Positions 34,620 through 46,356 of a stretch of DNA of 64,000 nt are shown piece after piece (position 1 is the first letter of the stretch; each line of letters starts with the position of its first letter). Source of the DNA: Evernia prunastri (lineage: Eukaryota; Ascomycota; Lecanoromycetes; Lecanorales; Parmeliaceae); contig NKYR01000033.1 of assembly GCA_003184365.1 (NCBI GenBank), positions 274,816-338,815 on the forward strand. Direction: 5' to 3'. Both the position numbers and the translations under genes were made by a program. The notes under the pieces were generated by a model. That model saw only the letters and a program-made list of their open reading frames with translations, ran no database searches and was not told where the DNA came from.

Positions 34620-36728
34620 TCATTTGATGGCGATCCACTCGGGTGTCATCTGAGAGTACTCGGATCCACCTGGCATCATGTCATCATTGCCAGCGTAACA
34701 TTCCCCAACGAGCCGGAACTCGTTGCCCTCGGGACGGAGTACGAGCGGGACTTCGAATCCGGGAAAGACGCAGATCTTGTCGTACATATGCGTGCTGTGG
34801 GGTGCGAGCCCCATGCGACCGCCTTGGGTCACGAAGAAAGTTCGGCCAGGAATGTTCTGGATGGCTTGAAGGTAGTCCCAGGCTTGTAGCTTACGCTGCA
34901 TTGTGCTCATGAATCTTGCATGTTTAGTAAATCGTAGTACTTTGAACTGTTCTAGCTTCTCAATATCTGGAGGCTGAGGCATCGATTCGTCAAAAAGAAG
35001 TATTTGTTTGAAGAGTTCAGCATCCGCACCTCCACCGTAGGAAGCTTCTATTCCGAGATTTGCCATGTCATCAGCTTCGAGAAGCCACTCCATCAGTGCC
35101 TTCTGCTGCTCTTCGTGCTCGAGTGGCTTCCCCATTTCTACCTTTGCGAAACCGCGCCTGCTTACCACATCGCATATGACACCTTTCAGCTGGAGAACGT
35201 CTGGCAAATCTGCAGAACCTATCAATCTTCCACCGTCGATTGACCATTGCACTTCCGCCAGTTTGGGATCGACAATGGTCGACCGCTCCAAGCTATGGGC
35301 TGTTAGAGGAATCTCAGGCCAAGCAGAGGTATTGGCAGCCGCTCGACTCCTATAACAGGTTTTTCTCGTCCATATTGACCTTGGAAAAGAGTCGACAGTC
35401 CAGTCTGGCACCCAAGAAGGTAGAGAGAGCTGCTGGTTCGCAATTCCGGCTGCGCATATCAAAGCAACCATTCTGAGATGGGGTCCTTGAGAAATTTCTG
35501 GATATGGATGCCAGCGCTGCTGTGAAAGCTCTTCCGGGCTCCTGGCCACCTCCAGATAAACTTGATTTATCTTTTCCAACGCCATCTCGTGGAAGATGCT
35601 TTCCATAGACTGCCCGTAATCTGCGGTCTGAGAAGAGTTGGAAAGATTAAGCAAAGCATAAAGCTTGTCCTGCGGATTGGTGGCGCCATACGCCTTGTAT
35701 GTCAGTGCCAGGTTGAATAGATCATCATCGTGAGCACCATTTCGCAATGTCCGTGTAGTTGCAGCGATATAGAAGACCGAGTTTGCTGGCAAACCTTGGA
35801 AGATGATATCTGATCCGAGCAACGCCCGTGGCAAGTACTCAAGAACTAAGCGCATAAGAGACATCAGGTCTTGCCAGATGATCGAATAGTCTTTTCCCCA
35901 TAGAAAGATCGCGTTGGTGGCAAATGAAGCTTCTTGCACGACCCAGATTCGGGAGAACCACGGTCGCGAGAGCAAAGATCGAAGTTCCTGCCAACCAGCG
36001 TCCTTAGGGCCGGGTAATCCCTGAGACTTGAGCTGATCTAAGCCTATGCTACCTCTCCCCTGCCCGGGTGGATCATCCTTGCTCTGGTTGTCATCGAGGT
36101 TCGCATTCGGGTAAAGCTTCAGCAGACGGTCAATCATCTTATAAGCCTTCCGCGACTCGTCTCCATCGTCGCCCAACCAAATCAGCAGCTTACTCGATTT
36201 TCGGAAAATATCAGGTACTAATCCTAGTTGCTGCTCTTTCTCTTGGACATTGTCTTGGTCTATGCAAAGCTGATCAATCCAGAGGCTTCGAGCTACGTCA
36301 GGTTTGCGGAGACGTTTCAGTGCGGATTCCAGGTTCGGAGTAACGCTAAAAGATGCGTTGTCGCAAGTGATGGGTCGCGTGCGGTCCCGTGAGCCCCAAC
36401 AATAAGATAGGGCTTCATAGTTGCCTACAGCTTCCGCCAAATTGATGACACTGGTAGTACATACGATTTGATCTGAGATGCGGCCCGGAAGAATACATAA
36501 GAGACGGCAGTGACTCCGTGGCTGCGGGAGAGGCTTATATGAAGGCGGACAGTTCGACTCGTCCTGTCCTTTTGGCGGTAGCTGGGATTTGCGGTGAATA
36601 AGCCGAGGGATCTTCATCCTCTTCCGTGAGCTTGAGAGAGTGTTATAGTAAGGCGAGAAAGGGAAACGAAGATATATCTTTACAGGAGATGCGCGGTTTC
36701 GTGGCAGGCGGTCCAGAGCCGCAATCAA
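34620..36728 (-). CDS. heterokaryon incompatibility (HET) domain protein
   Basis: HET proteins (PF06985) act in fungal allorecognition, where incompatible allele pairs trigger cell death after hyphal fusion. One uninterrupted 702-codon frame. The HET domain begins YEALSYCWGS at 104-113 and continues with PNLESALKRLR, SLWIDQLCIDQDN (148-160), KLLIWLGDDGDES and PWFSRIWVVQEASFA. The C-terminal half ends in the segment typical of these proteins (GRTFFVTQGGRMGLAPHSTH, then a VPLVLRP and LVGECYAGNDDMMPGG end). No NACHT, ankyrin or other partner domain is fused. The first in-frame ATG is at 36728; MKIPRLIHRKS at 36617 is an equally plausible start. The neighbouring STAND gene on the same strand starts about 5.6 kb away, so the genes are separate transcription units. 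Confidence 0.93.
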   Translation of the reverse strand: MIAALDRLPRNRASPVKIYLRFPFSPYYNTLSSSRKRMKIPRLIHRKSQLPPKGQDESNCPPSYKPLPQPRSHCRLLCILPGRISDQIVCTTSVINLAEAVGNYEALSYCWGSRDRTRPITCDNASFSVTPNLESALKRLRKPDVARSLWIDQLCIDQDNVQEKEQQLGLVPDIFRKSSKLLIWLGDDGDESRKAYKMIDRLLKLYPNANLDDNQSKDDPPGQGRGSIGLDQLKSQGLPGPKDAGWQELRSLLSRPWFSRIWVVQEASFATNAIFLWGKDYSIIWQDLMSLMRLVLEYLPRALLGSDIIFQGLPANSVFYIAATTRTLRNGAHDDDLFNLALTYKAYGATNPQDKLYALLNLSNSSQTADYGQSMESIFHEMALEKINQVYLEVARSPEELSQQRWHPYPEISQGPHLRMVALICAAGIANQQLSLPSWVPDWTVDSFPRSIWTRKTCYRSRAAANTSAWPEIPLTAHSLERSTIVDPKLAEVQWSIDGGRLIGSADLPDVLQLKGVICDVVSRRGFAKVEMGKPLEHEEQQKALMEWLLEADDMANLGIEASYGGGADAELFKQILLFDESMPQPPDIEKLEQFKVLRFTKHARFMSTMQRKLQAWDYLQAIQNIPGRTFFVTQGGRMGLAPHSTHMYDKICVFPGFEVPLVLRPEGNEFRLVGECYAGNDDMMPGGSEYSQMTPEWIAIK

Positions 36729-38032
36729 CAGGGCTTTGACGGCATTGAACGTATCTTACTGATCCAGAAGGCTGAAGCTTTGCTTAGGCCGCCGGTGAAG
36801 CTTCTACTCATCAGCAAGATATTGATAAAGAGCCTGATTGTGTTTGCTAGCACTGACAGGAAGGGCTCGTATTTAAGTGCAAGTTCTTCCTTGTCTTCGC
36901 AGCTTTGAGCACGTCATGTGGTTGCTGATCAGTTATTGTATGACCAAGATGAGATTCTACTTCTGTCTGACAGAATGCGTATTTACTTCTGTCTGACAGG
37001 ATGAGAAATACGCAATTGAAGATTCAGGGGTTTGGAGTAGTGAAATTTTCATAGAATTTAAACTTCAATCCTTGGCGTCCTGGCGCGTCTCTTTTCGGTA
37101 TGCTTGGCACGCTACAAGGAAAATCGGCAAGTGGACCGAGTACGCGAAGACGCGCACATTACCCCTTTTCCCTCTTCTCTATCATATTCTTCTCGAGAAG
37201 ATTTACTAGATTGGAGCTCAAACTGGTCGACTCGAAGCGTGCAGTTTACTGGTTATCCCAGAGCACAAGAGCAGTCTCTTGAATGCAGTTTGGGGCTGGC
37301 AGAGCCACAATCCTTAAGAACTGTTGAGATCGATGAATAGAAGATCTCTTATTTAGCTGACTTATATAACTCGTGAAGCCCATGCCGATCTTCCATCGCG
37401 AAAGACCGCCAAAAATCCAACACAGTGCTAGTCCTGAAGGCTTCCAACAAGCATTTTGTCTTGTCTCTAAGGGCAATTGAAAGCGCGAGAAGACTTGCGC
37501 TCATGTTGCCGGAAGGATAGCCTGCCATTTCGAGCTGAATTGAACGGGCCGCTTCGCTCGAAGTACCGAAAGAATGCTCCAAGCTTGACCTGTCCAACAA
37601 CCAGCGATGCGGGCGATGCATCTTGAACCGTCATAGCGGTCATTTTTGCGAACATGGTAGCAGCTGATGAGACACTGATTCAAGGGATATGAGTTCCGGA
37701 GAGGGGAACTATATTAGTAGGGTTCGGGAGGACTTAGAATCTCTCGGTCAGGCAGACACCGACGCGTTTCAGAGGACAGTGGCTGCTGTGATCATGCGGC
37801 ACTCGTCGGATAGTTGAAGTATTCGAAAATTGTGCAGTAAAGCACGCAGAAGAAAATGTATTGACCGAATTTCGAAACTTGATAGCAATCAAAGGCCCTG
37901 TTCAATATGCTCTCATACCGCATTTGAGCCCTTAAGAAATAGTCTATTCAATCGGTGATAGCGAAGTTGAGCGTAAGTACACTTAATCAATCGAATGATA
38001 CACTGGGAGTGGTACACCATGCTGCACAGACG
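36729..38032. other. intergenic region between HET and NACHT genes
   Basis: No gene supported. It contains a short direct repeat, TACTTCTGTCTGACAGAATG at 36957 and TACTTCTGTCTGACAGGATG at 36984. Minus-strand frames between 37246 and 37683 overlap in several phases without recognisable domains. Confidence 0.4.
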
Positions 38033-41000
38033 CTAGCAGTCGAAAGATCCTGCTTCCCATTCAGCACGCCAGCCTGCCAGAACCCGAATCGCATTTCCAT
38101 TCCAGTCCCCTTCTTGCCGTTGCGCTTCTTCCAACAGCCTTTTGATAACCACAGCTGCTTTCTTTTGCTCCTCCGCTAAGGCAGTAGTGGAAAGTTCGTT
38201 CACTATTATCCGTGCCATATCGCTGTCGTCTACCGAAATCGCTCTTAAAGATACTAAATAGCTGATATATTTTGCTCCAAGCTTGATCAGTGCTACCACA
38301 ATGGCTAATTTTCCGTGTCCAAGAGCTACATCCAGCGCGGTCCGGCCAATTATGTCTTGTTGCTCCAATGGAGCTCCGCATTCCACCAGAGTTCTCACTG
38401 TGTCCTTGTTTGCACAAAGAACCGCCAGATGAAGCGCTGGGGTTCCTTTTGGTCCGAGAGTCTTCGTCGTCAAAGCCGCACCATGAGCCACTAGAAGTTT
38501 GATGGTTTCAATATCTGCGTTCTCTGCTGCAAGGTGCAAGGCAGTTTTCCCATCAGCTTCTGTCGAGTCGACACTGCTGCCATTTTCCAGCAGTAGTTTG
38601 GCCACAAGATTTTGTCCATTGCATGATGCATAATGTAGCGCCGTCATGCCACTAAAGTCCTTACTCTCGGAATTTGCGCCTCGAAGTAGTAAGGCTTGCG
38701 CCGCTTTAGAATGACCGTGCCATGCAGCTAAGTGCAGTGCATTGGTCCCATGGCGTCCGCAAGTCAAGCCTGAATATGGCAGTACTATAAGCACCATGTC
38801 ATGCCCATTTGCTGCTGCGTGGTGGATAGCTAAAGGTTGAGGTTCCCCTTGTTGAGTCAAGTTAAAAGGATGACGGGCGTACAGGTCTTCGAGACCACAT
38901 AGTTCTCCCCCTCTTACGAGAGGTTCAGCTCCCGCTTGGAGCAGGACCTTCACCAAAGCAAAATGTCTATTCTGTGACGCTTTGATCAAAGCTGTTTCAC
39001 CCAGCGAGTTCTGATCATCGCATCCAAAACCATACGTGACTAACAACGAAGCAACCTCACCATGTCCGTTAGCGGCTGCGTAGTGCAGTGCCTTCATCCC
39101 TGTTGTTTTGTGTGGAGCGTCTATATGGCGCCTGAGCGGAGTCTTACAGAGCGCTTTGACAATTTTGAGATAGCCGTTTCTTGCAGCTTCTTGGAGAGAC
39201 GTCAAACCGGTGACAGTGTCCCCAATGTCTGCTTCACATCCCCATGCAAGCAACGATTCTACCACCTCTTCATGGCCATTTTTCGCAGCCTGATACAACA
39301 CTGCAGGGTCGAAGTCCCTCAAATCGAAGGCTGAAGGTGAACTTTGTCTATGAGTGAGCTCTAAGTATTTGTCTTGTGCTTCTTTTAAACGCGCTAATAT
39401 CGGTGCCCTACCAGATGCACAAGCGTTTACGATTGCCATGAGATTGGACAAGTCAAAAGTTCGGCAAGCAAGCAAGAACTCGACGACTGCATCTTGTCCG
39501 TGACGACAAGCAACAAAAAGTGTCTCATCGTGATGTCGCTCGTGATGCAAGTACTCGTGAATGGGAATGGGAGGTTCAACCATGTCAAAAATGACGAGGT
39601 AACCCGTTTCGGCAGCCCAATGTACAAGGCCCATTGACGGAAGGTCTTTAGGCTCTAGATCATTGGAGTCCGGCACAGGACAGCCCTTGCATCCACTCGG
39701 TCCAAAACGCTTGTTTGAGCCCCACGGCCGAAATTCGAATGCCAGAGATTCGGGCTGCACAAGTCCCCAGAAATGATGTGATGATGGCTCGCTAGACCAT
39801 TGCAGCCAGCGGGTATGCCACGACCGGTACTCAATGACATACTCTAGCAATGCGAATTTGCTTTTGAAGTCTGGTGAGGGTCTTCGATCTTGCGTCTTGA
39901 TATTTAGGTATTTTGAGTAGTCAATGTCTGGCATTTTGAACTTACCCTGACCCCCAAAGAATTTATATGGTATGCTATGAAGATCTTTGCGAAGACCCAG
40001 GGCAGCTGGAATTGAGATTGGGCCGCGCTCTTTGAACGCAGTCGTAAGATCAACCTTCTGATCTTCAGTCCTACGGCTCACCGCTGTCTTGAAGTCGGAG
40101 AAGCACAAGTATGTGACACATAGCCTCCCGGCCATCACTTCTGCACTTCGGGGGTCACATCTAAGCATTTGCAGTTCTGGCCAGAAGTGCGCTCCGGCAT
40201 TGATAGTCCCGAAGCCCGTAGCTGAGTCGCTCTCTTGAGGGGATACGAGATACTGTTGTACTGTGTGATGGGCGAGACGAACCTTTCCGTCATCGGTATC
40301 TCTTATCACCAGACCATGGCAAGACTTCATGATCTTGTCGCCATCTGGGATTTTGCCGCTATTCCATCTTTTGTCAGGGGTATCGAATGCTACAGCTTCC
40401 TGCAACTCTTCAACGCGCAACGGTCGTCTAGCGCAGACCATCCACATCATGATCTTTAGGACTGTAGACCTAGACTTGGTCTTTGCTATCTTCATGACGA
40501 TGCGCGTGTATGTGTCGTACAGTCCTTCCGGCAGATGCTCGAGGATTTGGCGTATATCTTCATCAGACGCTGCTTCACACAGATCAGTGATCTGGAAATG
40601 TACCCAGAGGAACCTAACAGCTTTAGTGAACGTCGCTCAGCGAGACCAGATGGATCATGAGATACATACATTCCTTGCGCTTTGTCCGTAAGCTTGTGAA
40701 TAATCTCATCTTTGAGGGTCCGACTGCGAAGACTTAATTGACCCGAAAGTAAGCTCGATGCGATAGCATGGGAAATGTAAGACTGCATATCCGCCACCGA
40801 AGCATGAGTGAATACATGCAGCCGACCGAAATTGTTAAGGCCCGTCATGAGATATCCCTCATCTCGACACGTGAAAAGGACCTTAACGACAACAGGATGT
40901 CCAACAGACAATAACCGATCCAAGGTCTTTCTGATAGCCTGTTGCACACTTCTATCGCATTCGTCGAGGCCATATATAATGGCGTGCAAGCCTTCGCAGG

Positions 41001-42301
41001 ATTGGATGACATCGCAAATCCAGTCAGTGAGCCTCTGCTCACTAAGGCCATGAACATCCTTCTGAAATGCCTCGACAACGCTTTGCGCGATGGCCTCGTT
41101 CACAAGTCCTCTGAAAAATAGTTGCTGCAGAAGAGCTCTATACACGTTGGTTGGCTGCAGCGTGGGCTGATCTGCGTAGTCGCAGTAAAAGTATACGGTA
41201 TCTTTAGTTGGCGAACTAGATGTTTTGAGATTGTCTTCGACAATCAGTGACCTTGTCGCCGTATTGTTAGTAATGGTGGACTACAATCAGCTACTGAAAG
41301 ACTCACACGAGCACGCTCTTCCCCGATCCAGCTTGATCGTAGAATGGTCAGTATAGAGACATATTGGTCTCATCCCGCGGGAACTCACGTATACCGTGAC
41401 AGCAGAGGCCTTTCGAAGCTGAGGACTCTTTCCATGCAACATATGTCGGGTGCTGAGTTATCCACGCTCCAGTACCCTCATGGCGTAGCGCTTGTAGCTT
41501 TCTATGTTTTGCTTCATAGTCAACAGCAGATGATAGGGATGCGAAAACAGCTAGCCGCTCCTTATCTGAGAAATAAGACTTAGCAGTCGAGCGTACTCCC
41601 AGCATGAGCCGAGTATGGGAACTCTCACCGTAGCGTTCTTTGGCCAGCTGCGTCTGGTTTGAACGTATCAGATCTCTTGAATCCTTTGCCTCGATCATAT
41701 GCGAGAGTGAAACAGCTTTTTCAATCTCTTTCTGATGCCTACGAAATTCATCTATTTGAGTACCAAAGTGGCGTTCGAACGGCTTCCAGATCAAACTCAA
41801 TAATGCGTGCTTTGTCCGACGAAACATGATTTTGGCGTCGGAGCAGAACTTCAGGACATCTAGATACACTACGGAAAGCGCCTGCACGAGACTTTCGTGG
41901 TTTGGGAAGAGTTGTTCGTAGATTCGAAGGCGCGGTAGTAGATCGCTAATGCGATTGAACATATCGGCAATTTTCTCGAAGTATTTGCCAGATGCACGTG
42001 CCAGCTACTTTAGTTAGCTTCAGCTATTATATCGTAGACACTTGCTTGAACCGCAGACATGTAGTACGACGCGAACACTACCCCAGGGTGGACCCATCAC
42101 CAGAGGATATACGTTTGAATACACGTCTAGCGCTTGGCCATATTGCTCGACAGCTTCAACGAAAGGCTGAATCTTTGTGAGGACCCCTCTTGTCGTGCTT
42201 TTGGCTTGATGGATCTTGTCTGCGGCGCTGGCATCATACAATATTGTTTCTGGGGAGGCTTGAAAAAAGACACGCTGCGCATATTCTAAAGTCAGCTGCA
42301 T
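38033..42301 (-). CDS. NACHT-ankyrin STAND protein (fungal NLR-like)
   Basis: Signal-transduction ATPase with the architecture of fungal NLR-like receptors. Five exons read high to low: 42301-42059, 42004-41389, 41331-41307, 41251-40670, 40613-38033, all in phase, about 1348 residues. Order: an N-terminal DUF7708-type helical domain (YPLVMGPPWGSVRVVLHLAR; LFPNHESLVQALSVVYLDVL), NACHT NTPase with Walker A GIPGSGKSVL (285-294, on a 25-base exon) and Walker B IIYGLDECD (386-394), LWVHFQITDL and a winged-helix region (LKIMMWMVCARRPLRVEELQ). About ten to twelve ankyrin repeats follow from about residue 815 to 1270 (ALHYAAANGHGEVASLLV, ALHLAAENADIETIKLLVAH). The first intron uses an unusual GTCTGC donor. 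The start is uncertain: the frame is open to 42493, and MQLTLEYAQ at 42301 fits relatives best. No stops or frameshifts. Confidence 0.9.
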
Positions 42302-44031
42302 TCCAGTCGGGAGACATGCGAATAATGAGATGTCTTCAAAAACACATAATGAAGTCTCGTTGCGATACATATTATGTAACCCAAGGCACACGTTTTGAGA
42401 ACGGGACAATAGGATGCTCCTGATTTTCACCGAGATCCTAGCGAAGCATAGGAGAAAGCATGCAGAAAAATCTCGGTCTCTCAAACATTCCAATAAGCGA
42501 TAGTGAGCCTTTTAGAAAAGACACAAACCTGCTCTTCATCGGTCAGGTCTTCAACGAAGCGGTTCCGTGCGCGTGTTCAAGCGTCTGTAGAGAAGACGTT
42601 TTGAGCCATTCTTAAGATTGTTGACCTTGGGGACTTCGATAACGAGCCTCTGTCCGACAGCTATTCAACAAGCAGTGCGTCGTTATGTAGCCTTGTAGCC
42701 TTATAGCTTTGTAGCCTTACTACGCTTCTTACGACTGCTGTTTGACTGTATAAGCTTGGAGTATATTCAAGAAGAAAGAGGGGCAACGCGTCGTAGAGAT
42801 TGTCAAGCACTTGGCATGTTCGATGGATCAGAAGCATGAACGAGCATTGGATTAAGCAGCGTTGCATTCAAGGAAAAATCAGCGCGAGCCTGAGTGCAGC
42901 CTAGGAAGCGACCATACCTCTTTGGTCCTCCTATGTTGTATTCTGACTAATATATTTGACTCGCTAAGACTTAACCCTCACTGTTTTTATTTAAAAACCC
43001 CGCATACTAAGTCACTTTCTGAAAACACAATCGTTGGGCCGAGCTCGACAATCAATTAAGAAAAGGAAATGATGCTATGGCCAAGATGGTAGGAAGGATC
43101 CCGAATTCGATCCATAGAAATGTCTCCCTTTTCACACCTAACAGTTTCAAGAGCGTTCTTTCAAGCAGCCGTTGATGGAATAAGAACACGACTCTCGCGT
43201 CTCCGCATAGAGTTTAGGAGTCCATAGGGGTTCGGAGCCCATCACAAGATATCTATCTGCATCTGCTGTACGATCCCTGATATGCCACGAGTGCAGAGTT
43301 CTTTTTTTTTTTCGTTTTTTTTTTCTTTTCTTGCTCGCATGCAATGCGATCGCTAATTCCGGTACGAACGAAAGCCCAGTCTCGAATATTCCAGGAACTG
43401 TCAATGTCGCTTTCTCTGTCTGTAAAATCTGGGTCCCATCTGCATCATCAATGAATTTGTAGCTACTGAACAGCAGTGATGATCTTACTGCTCGGAACCT
43501 CGAAGACTTCTTAGCCCTGTTTGGATTCACAACTCGTTTTCTATGCCGACTCATCCGTTTCGTACCGAAGATCCGGCAGTTCGGAGCCAAATGCTACATG
43601 ATCAGATCCGTACTCTTTGCGCTGCAGGTGCATGACCCGGCGCTATCTCTGCAGGGCTCGTGGAGACCTGCACATTTCGTCAAGACTTTTCGCATCGACG
43701 TCAGGACATTGAGCAGCGAGGAATAAAAGGAGGCGTCATCCTTTTCGCTACACCCTATGTGTCTCTGCAAGCTATATTTTTCAGCGGCCCTGGCGTTGAA
43801 TCCTTAGGACCGAATGTGCAATTATACGTGACAAATCGGATGAAATTTGAATATTCTTGCAATAGAACACAGGGTACATCAATACTGTGTTCGCCGTAGG
43901 TACAACTCCATTGCAATATTCAATTTATTCAGACTCTTATGCATCCCACACTAGCATTCAATCCATCAGACACCATCTCACGTCTTTCCCCAATTTTCTG
44001 TTTCCATCTTGGTACATCACTTCGAAACAAC
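42302..44031. other. intergenic region
   Basis: Possible 5' extension of the NACHT gene up to 42493. Degenerate GTAGCCTTGTA tandem units lie at about 42688-42722. A long T-rich run at about 43302-43336 lies inside a 148-codon minus-strand frame (43147-43590) with a poly-Lys stretch that I do not trust as a gene. The end holds the promoter of the FAD monooxygenase gene. Confidence 0.4.
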
Positions 44032-45551
44032 ATGTCATCTACGCTTTCCACACCAAAGCCGCTCAGTGTCGCGATCATTGGCGGAGGTATCGGCGGTGTC
44101 TGCGCTGCCATTGCCCTGCTTAAACACCCCCATATCGACGTCCACGTTTACGAAGCATGGGAGACCTTCGGGGAGATTGGCGCTGGTGTTGGCATTGCAC
44201 CCAACGCGCAACAAGCGCTGAAACTCATAGGGTCAGAGGCTAGAGCTGCATTCGACAAACTTGCGACAGGGAACAAGTGGCCGCAATATGCAAAGACGGT
44301 GTCGAACTATGTTGTGGTTGGTTACTACCCTCTAGCAATGTCCTTTCTTTTTTTCTTGCTTGTCTCATGAATGGAACCTCATCTCCAGGGCGAGGGAGAG
44401 CACGAGGGCGAACTCATTCACGCTCAAACCAACGTCTCCGGCCAGCAAAGTGTGCATCGCGCACGCTTTCTCGACGAGCTTGTGAAGAGCGTTCCTTCTG
44501 AACGTGCCCACTTCAACAAACGTGTTGCTTATCTGGAAGACAAGCAAAACGCTCCGGTCCTCATTCGCTTCCAAGACGGCACGACGGCTACCGCAGACGC
44601 AGTCATTGGTGCCGATGGCGTTCATAGCACTGTCCGAGCCCACTTGCTAGGCAAGGAAGCTGCGAAGCCCGTTTTTGCTGGATCAGTCGCCTATCGGGCT
44701 TTGGTGCCTATGGACAAAGCAATTAAAGAACTGGGAGAGGAGTTTGCGGAGAATTCCTTCTTTCTGTGTGGGAGAGGTATGTTGCCTGTTATCATTACGA
44801 TATCAAGCCTTAGCTCTCGTTCTGGCGAGAGAGTAGCGGCTGACCAGACTTAAGGCAAGGCTTCGGTCAGCTATCCTACCGACGGTGGATCTTTCTTGAA
44901 CCTTGTTCTTCTTGACTTCGAGAAAGACACATGGGGGCACGAGAAATGGGTTTTACCTGCGAATCCGGAAGCCTTGAGGAGTATGTTCAGTACCTGGGGC
45001 GCTTCGTCTCGAGCTCTCGTGGAAGTAAGTCTATCTCGAAGGTGTCCATTCAAAGAAGATTCACTGCTTCATCCGTGCATTATATATATACTTGCTATTG
45101 ACTACGACTGACTTCCACACAGCTTGTCCTAGACTCCCCCCAGCCATTAGCTTGGGCTGTGTTGGACCACCCGCCAGCACCAACCTACACCAAAGGCCGA
45201 ATCGCAATGATGGGCGACGCCGCCCATGCGACCACGCCATTCCAAGGCCAAGGTGCAGCTCAAGCAATCGAAGATGCGCTAGTCTTGGGGGCCTTACTCG
45301 GTGAAGTCTCAGACCCCTGCATGGTCCCGAACGCCTTCCTAGCATTCGATCAAACGAGAAGGGTAAGAACGCAAAGAGTTGTATCGACCAGTCGTGAGGC
45401 GGGGCGGTTGATAGGCATGAGGGAAGAGGGCGTGGGCTGCGATTTGGAGAAGATAGGGCATTTGTTGAGCTCCAGGGGCCACTGGATCTGGAACAGAGAC
45501 ATGGCGGCGCAGAATCGTGAGGCGTTGCAGCTGTTCAAGGAGAGTCTATGA
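44032..45551 (+). CDS. FAD-dependent monooxygenase, salicylate-hydroxylase-like
   Basis: Group A flavoprotein monooxygenase (PF01494) that would hydroxylate an aromatic substrate using NAD(P)H and O2; fungal members are often labelled salicylate hydroxylase. Four exons (44032-44316, 44389-44776, 44855-45024, 45123-45551) join in phase to 423 residues, the normal length. The N-terminal FAD motif is VAIIGGGIGGVCAAIAL (13-29), followed by GIAPNAQQALKLIG. The middle signature is ADAVIGADGVHSTVRAHLLG, and the second FAD motif is GRIAMMGDAAHATTPFQGQG (306-325, Asp313). The first intron has a weak GTTGGT donor. Neither signal peptide nor membrane segment is seen. Substrate unknown. It lies divergently from the ankyrin genes on both sides, with no biosynthetic cluster around it. 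Confidence 0.92.
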
Positions 45552-46356
45552 AGGCGACTGCACAAGGATGTATGGAGGGCTAGCTCACGGATTCCATGTA
45601 CGGATTTGACGAAGACATTTGATTATGGCAGTCTGGGGTTTTGAACCCCGTTATTGTGGAGTCACCAATGGTTTCCATGATCGAGTCCATTGTAGGGAAA
45701 ACAATAAGAAAATATTTTTAGATGCTATCCTGGTCGACCTTTTTGTCGCCAAAACGGAATAGGGTATTGACCGGTCGCATAGCATTCCAGTTCTGCATGA
45801 CATGTTAATATCGCATACCGAGGCTATACACAGGAGTGGAAGCCGTGTCGATGGGCGCGATGGCTGGGAGACCTCCGTCTCAAGAAAGCGCTACAATTAT
45901 GGGCTTACCACTGTTTCTGGACTTGTCATTTGATTCTAGCCCTTGCGCTCCAAGACCATAGGCGAAGGCTAATCGTGTTTGCCGGTCCATTCTTACATCC
46001 AGATAGGCATCGATTTATAGCATGTGTATCGTCAACTTCTCTGGGGGCCAAAGCTAATTTGTAGTATATATGATAGAATGTGAAATTTCTCCTTACACCA
46101 TCGAGAACGGCAAGAGAGAGTTCTTCAACGGCATAAAAATCAGAGGCTTCTCCACAAACCAAACTCCCACGCATCCGTCTACCTAGCTGTTTTCGCAACC
46201 TGGAACTACACGCAGAACGAGGCTCCAAGGCTCTAAGATACCATCACCCTATCCTCATCGTCCTTTTCAATTCTAACCGCGCTCACGGCACGAGGTGTCA
46301 CCCAAGATAACTCTGCCGTCGCTATCATCCCTAACAGGTCCTCAGAACGGCGCCTC
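45552..46356. other. convergent intergenic region
   Basis: Lies between the 3' ends of the FAD monooxygenase and ankyrin genes. A small hairpin, GGGGTTTTGAACCCC, occurs at about 45637-45651. No gene supported. Confidence 0.4.

Noticed and set aside
43147..43590. 148-codon minus-strand frame
   Set aside because: It contains a long poly-Lys run made by a poly-T tract and no family signature; too weak to call.
45637..45651. GGGGTTTTGAACCCC hairpin as an RNA gene arm
   Set aside because: Isolated short hairpin without other tRNA features; at most a 3' UTR structure.
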